A stretch of DNA of 64,000 bases from the NCBI RefSeq assembly GCF_016595245.1, contig NZ_JAENHM010000017.1:44919-108918 (forward strand), in the 5' to 3' direction. The notes under the pieces are model-generated. The model searched no databases, was not told where the DNA came from, and saw only the letters and a program-made list of their open reading frames with translations. This document shows positions 63,394 to 64,000 of this stretch, piece by piece. Numbering within the stretch: the first letter of the stretch is position 1; each line of letters opens with the position of its first letter. The DNA is from Azospirillum endophyticum. Lineage in GTDB: Bacteria; Pseudomonadota; Alphaproteobacteria; Azospirillales; Azospirillaceae. The translations under genes and the position numbers were made by a program.

Positions 63394-63906
63394 ATGCAGA
63401 TCGAACTTGACGCGATCGACCGCCGCATCCTGGCTCTGCTGCAGTCGGACGCCCAGCTGTCGAGCGCCGACATCGCCGAGCGGGTCGGATTGTCGCAAGC
63501 CCCCTGCTGGCGCCGGATCAAGCGGATGGAGGAGAACGGCGTCATCCGCCTGCGCGCCACCCTGCTCGACCGGAAGAAGCTCGGGCTGAACGTTCTGGTG
63601 TTCGCACAGGTGAAGCTGGCCGCCCATGACCGCGCGACCCTGCCGGAATTCGAGGAAACGGTGCGCCAGTTGCCGGAAGTGCTGGAATGCTACACGCTGT
63701 TGGGAGCCACCGATTACATCATCAAGGTGGTCGCACGGGACGTCGAATCCTACGAGCACTTCTTCCGCGAGAAGCTGTCCCAGCTTCCGGCGGTGCGTGA
63801 AACCAACTCGGCCATCGCACTGTCCGAGATCAAGTATACCACCGCCTTGCCCCTGTCCTTGCTTGAAGGACCCGACCGGCCGGCACGTACGGCAAAGGCC
63901 CGCTGA
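63394..63906 (+). CDS. bkdR: Lrp/AsnC-family regulator (BkdR-like)
   Basis: 170-residue Lrp/AsnC protein with an N-terminal HTH (DAIDRRILALLQSDAQLSSADIAERVGLSQAPCWRRIKRME, about 6-46) and a RAM ligand-binding domain (VRQLPEVLECYTLLGATDYIIKVV). Lrp-type BkdR activates bkd operons in response to branched-chain amino acids. The divergent position before bkdA1 supports this role. Confidence 0.93.
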   Translation: MQIELDAIDRRILALLQSDAQLSSADIAERVGLSQAPCWRRIKRMEENGVIRLRATLLDRKKLGLNVLVFAQVKLAAHDRATLPEFEETVRQLPEVLECYTLLGATDYIIKVVARDVESYEHFFREKLSQLPAVRETNSAIALSEIKYTTALPLSLLEGPDRPARTAKAR

Positions 63907-63960
63907 TGCCTGCGCAAAAGCAGCGGGTTCGATGGTCTGGACCCAAGGATCGTCTCCATC

Positions 63961-64000
63961 TCAGTGCCCCCCTTCCAGATAGGCCGAGCGCACCTCCGGG
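63961..64000 (-). CDS. C-terminal end of a LivF/UrtE-like ABC ATPase gene (partial)
   Basis: The minus-strand frame reads PEVRSAYLEGGH and stops with TGA at 63961-63963. This tail is typical of LivF-type ATPases of branched-chain amino-acid transporters. The gene continues beyond the window edge. Confidence 0.55.
   Translation of the reverse strand, partial: PEVRSAYLEGGH

Overview
The window is a GC-rich (about 70% by eye) stretch of a free-living alphaproteobacterium. The gene types and a separate parAB locus fit a megaplasmid or chromid of an Azospirillum-like Rhodospirillales member; that placement is inference from gene style, not from a marker gene. Almost all of it is metabolic and transport cargo. 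I see no rRNA, tRNA, CRISPR array or intact insertion sequence.

Layout. (1) 0.7-9 kb, plus strand: a nitric-oxide-type gene set with an NMT1/SsuA-like binding protein, permease, Crp/Fnr regulator, TonB-dependent receptor, ABC ATPase and two tandem NnrS proteins, preceded by a perfect Crp/Fnr-type palindrome. (2) 9.2-10 kb: a small HTH protein. (3) 10-27.7 kb: a short-chain amide/urea island. A minus-strand operon encodes a UrtABCDE/FmdDEF-type ABC transporter, a chemoreceptor fused to a second copy of the amide-binding protein, formamidase FmdA and FmdB. Divergent from it is a plus-strand two-component system whose kinase is fused to an NCS1-type permease. Next comes a minus-strand aliphatic amidase (amiE) with a MoxR ATPase and a VWA protein of the CbbQ/CbbO (NorQ/NorD) type. 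(4) 28-33.3 kb: a redox/detoxification group (GST, a PNPOx-ferredoxin reductase fusion, an AhpD-like protein, a DUF1348 protein, small proteins and a LysR regulator).

(5) 33.4-45.9 kb: a LysR regulator divergent from a long catabolic operon: MmgE/PrpD protein, dipeptide-type ABC transporter, RidA, an arginase-family hydrolase, a HutF-like deiminase and an ArgE-like deacylase. This suggests uptake and stepwise stripping of an N-formimidoyl, guanidino or N-acyl amino acid. (6) 46.2-47.7 kb: a metzincin metalloprotease carrying five copies of a 41-residue repeat. (7) 48.2-50.4 kb: parA-parB followed by two near-identical perfect palindromes that are strong parS candidates. (8) 50.7-52 kb: a MarR regulator with a long symmetric operator and an NAD-dependent epimerase. 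(9) 52-58.1 kb: a GlxA-type regulator divergent from a PotDABC-like transporter and a proline-racemase-family enzyme whose second catalytic Cys is Gly. (10) 58.2-63.9 kb: the branched-chain 2-oxoacid dehydrogenase operon (E1alpha, E1beta, E2, E3) with a divergent Lrp/BkdR regulator. The right edge holds the tail of a LivF-like ATPase gene.

The most unusual material is in the amide island. It appears to combine uptake, hydrolysis, a transporter-like kinase and a chemoreceptor whose ligand domain is predicted to lie in the cytoplasm.
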